Shown here: piece after piece, positions 61,774 to 64,000 of the stretch
Numbering within the stretch: the stretch's first letter is position 1
Layout of the letters: the number at the start of each line of letters is the position of its first letter
Assembly (NCBI RefSeq): GCF_030272615.1
Contig: NC_081413.1
Location: 449,606,538 to 449,670,537 of the forward strand
From: Cryptomeria japonica
Taxonomy: Eukaryota > Streptophyta > Pinopsida > Cupressales > Cupressaceae
Length of the DNA stretch: 64,000 bases
Direction: 5' to 3'
Translations under genes and position numbers: made by a program
Notes under the pieces: generated by a model
What the model was told of the DNA's origin: nothing
The model's input: the letters and a program-made list of their open reading frames with translations, nothing else
The model's database searches: none

Positions 61774-62784
61774 ATCTCCCCCTTTGACATTTATGGCAAC
61801 ATATTATTATAAAAAAAAAACAATGTAAAGGAATAAATCAACACCAATAGTCTCCAACAAGCTCCCCTTAATATTATGCACACAAATCTTCAAAGATAAA
61901 GCAGTTTTTCACATGCTTCTCTCCCCCTTTGACAACAATGCCAAAGATAGAATACAAATCATTATTCTCTCCCTCTAAGAAGGACAATCTCTTCCCATTA
62001 GGATAAATGCAAACACTGAACCACTGAATTACTTAACGACTACTTCGGCTGAGTAACAACACCCACAAATAAATTTGGATAAGAGGATAAGACTCTAAAG
62101 TCCACTGAATTGATGCATCTCAATGCATCTAGTTCTCATTAGGAGGGGCTGAGACCCCTAGCTTGTCTCTCAAATATAGAAATATATCTACAGGCAAAAG
62201 CTTAATAAAAATGTTTGCAATTTGATCCTTTGTAGATACATACTCCAGTTTGACTTCTTCATCATTGACTTTCTCCCTCAAGAAGTGATACTTAATTGAT
62301 ATATGCTTTGTTTTAGAATGCACTAGTAGATTATTGGAAATATTAATAGGACTTGAATTATCATAGTATATAATAGTAGGCTAATCATAAACAACTCTAA
62401 TATCCTTCAACATCTACTTCATCCAAACTACCTGACTATAGTTGCTAGTAGCAACAATGTATTCAACTTCTACAGTAGAAAGAGATATAGCCTTTTGTTT
62501 CTTACTGGACCATGAAATCAACTTCTTCCCCAAAAAGAAAGCTCCATCGGTAGTGCTCTTCCATCATCAACATCACCTGCCCAATCAACATCAGTATAAG
62601 AACATAACATGAAATAATCATTCTTTGGATACCATAAACCATAGTCAATTGTCCCCTTCAAGTATCTAAAAATCCTCTTCACAATAGTAACATGACTCTC
62701 TTTACAATCAACTTGAAATCTGTCACAAAGGCAAATAAGATGCATAATATCTAGCCTAGTCTGCGTCAAGTATGACAGTCCACC
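61774..62784 (-). pseudogene. pol: Copia E pol remnant: RNase H and end of RT
   Basis: After the polypurine tract and about 350 bp of noncoding sequence, the minus strand encodes the C-terminal RNase H stretch KTKHISIKYHFLREKVND (62323-62129). Upstream of this, after stops, lies the RT-RNase H linker (RYLKGTIDYGLWYP; DVDWAGDVDDG; 62769-62518). It breaks off at 62784, where unit I begins; the remainder of E is not in the window. Confidence 0.82.
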
Positions 62785-64000
62785 TGTAATGCCCCGCCAA
62801 GAAACCCCGAAGGGATAAAGCTAAAACACTCCAATGGAGTGTAATTTTTTTTTTATATATAATAAGACACAACATTAAGATACATTGGAGTTATCTAACG
62901 CTTAGATAACATAGCGGAAGACTAAACGAACCTAAGGAGTTTCCCAACATGATTATGTAACTTAACACCTAACTCAACTCACGACATTTGATCCAATTAA
63001 GCAAGTTATCTTAATTACATGTTATTACTTGAAATATGGGTATAATTTGTTCAGTAAATCAACATTATAGAAATTAGGAAGCATTCATCTATTATGGTTG
63101 AAGATGAGGCTACCATGAAGATATCTACCCCTTTGAAGTTAAAGCATAGATAACATATGAATTCATCCATTAAGGTTAAAATATAGTTATCTTGATGAGT
63201 TCATCCAATTTAGTTAAAATATAGCTAATAAGATGAAGTTCATTTATTAAGGTTAAAATGTAAATAACCAAATGAGTTCATCCATTTTAGTTAAAATATA
63301 ATTAATAAGATGAAGATCATTTATTAAGGATAAAATGTAAATAACATAATGAAGTTCATCCATTAGGGTTAAAATATAGATAGCTAAATGAGTTCACCCA
63401 TTATAGTTAAAATAAGTTAAATATGATGAAGATTATTTATTAAGATTAAAATATAAATAACTAAATGAGTTCACCCATTTTAGTTCAATTATAGCTATTA
63501 TGATGAAGTTCATTTATTAATATTAAAATGTAGATAACAACATGAAGTTCATCCATTAGAATTACAATTTAGGTGATATGACAAGTTCATCCAATAACTT
63601 TTAAACCATTCGTTGCGTTCAAGTTTACATTAACACATTCCATGCATCTTGTTCCAAAATGTACTATAATTTCATCATAACTAATGAGTTATTTCATGCA
63701 TACTTAATTGTATCATCATTAATTGAAATTGATTACATTCCTTCATGATCCATTTATTGCATTTAAAATACGACTACATACATGCATTACGATAATTCTC
63801 ATCTAACCCACTTATATATTCTATCCAATTATCATCCATACATGCTAGCACTATCCATGAAACATGAGAGACAAAAACATCACATAACACAGAAATGATC
63901 TCGGAGTTCACCTCTAGAGGGCTACATCTCTGGGTCTACTCAATTGTAAGACCCCTCTAGTAATTAATTAAGTTATAGTTACATAGGGTTCACGTCATTT
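62785..64000. mobile_element. Start of LTR-like unit I
   Basis: TGTAATGCCCCGCCAAG abruptly replaces the copia E coding sequence. A TGTAAT...CCCC start is typical of many plant gypsy LTRs. Its other end is outside the window, so orientation and family are open. It carries a tandem repeat (63145-63600) and otherwise A/T-rich noncoding sequence. Confidence 0.45.
63145..63600. repeat. A/T-rich tandem repeat, composite period about 90 bp
   Basis: Two alternating half-units recur about five times: one like GATGAAGTTCATTTATTAAG followed by GTTAAAATGTAAATAAC, and one like GAGTTCATCCATTTTAGTTA followed by AAATATA. Copies differ at several positions each. Confidence 0.8.

Overview
The window is plant nuclear DNA built almost entirely of LTR retrotransposons. 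I found no host gene, tRNA, rRNA or CRISPR array. Plant origin is shown by three plant-typical lineages: a Ty3/gypsy Tat element with two RNase H domains, a Ty3/gypsy chromovirus of Tekay/Del type with about 4.6 kb LTRs, and several Ty1/copia elements primed by initiator Met-tRNA. Long LTRs and deep nesting suggest a very large genome, possibly a gymnosperm; that is inference.

Layout. (1) 1-11847: a plus-strand Tat element, with its 5' LTR left of the window, gag-pol 373-7659 in one frame broken by four stops, a 2.3 kb noncoding tail, a polypurine tract and a 3' LTR from 10009. (2) 11848-15567: minus-strand copia debris, a fragment J and then element F (LTR 12436-13783, RNase H and RT remains). 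(3) 15568-62784: a stack of minus-strand insertions. E (copia) sits in the pol of F. A (16440-61317, TSD GAATC) sits in the LTR of E. B (27735-60508, TSD ATTAT) sits in the LTR of A. C (34670-56515, copia, TSD CTAAA) sits in the LTR of B. D (37987-52123, Tekay, TSD ATGAC) sits in the RT gene of C. Side insertions are copia G (19243-26626, TSD ATTTC) inside A and a solo LTR H (57692-59242, TSD CATAG) in the LTR of B. (4) 62785-64000: the start of another LTR-like unit, I, with a tandem repeat.

LTR divergence, eyeballed on short segments, rises from the innermost to the outermost element (D about 1-2%, C about 5%, B about 8%, A about 12%), as the nesting predicts. All coding regions are broken. 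In D the stops are mostly TAG where the family motif expects CAG, as expected from decay of methylated cytosine in CHG context.

The least familiar parts are A and B. Both have LTRs and internal ORFs but no visible protease, integrase or reverse transcriptase. A encodes a coiled coil followed by an array of degenerate CCHC knuckles and then an unrecognised protein. B encodes a long Gln/Glu-rich protein that I do not recognise. The LTRs of D carry an array of seven near-palindromes and two inverted telomere-box pairs, and the LTRs of B carry degenerate tandem repeats with a recurring hairpin.
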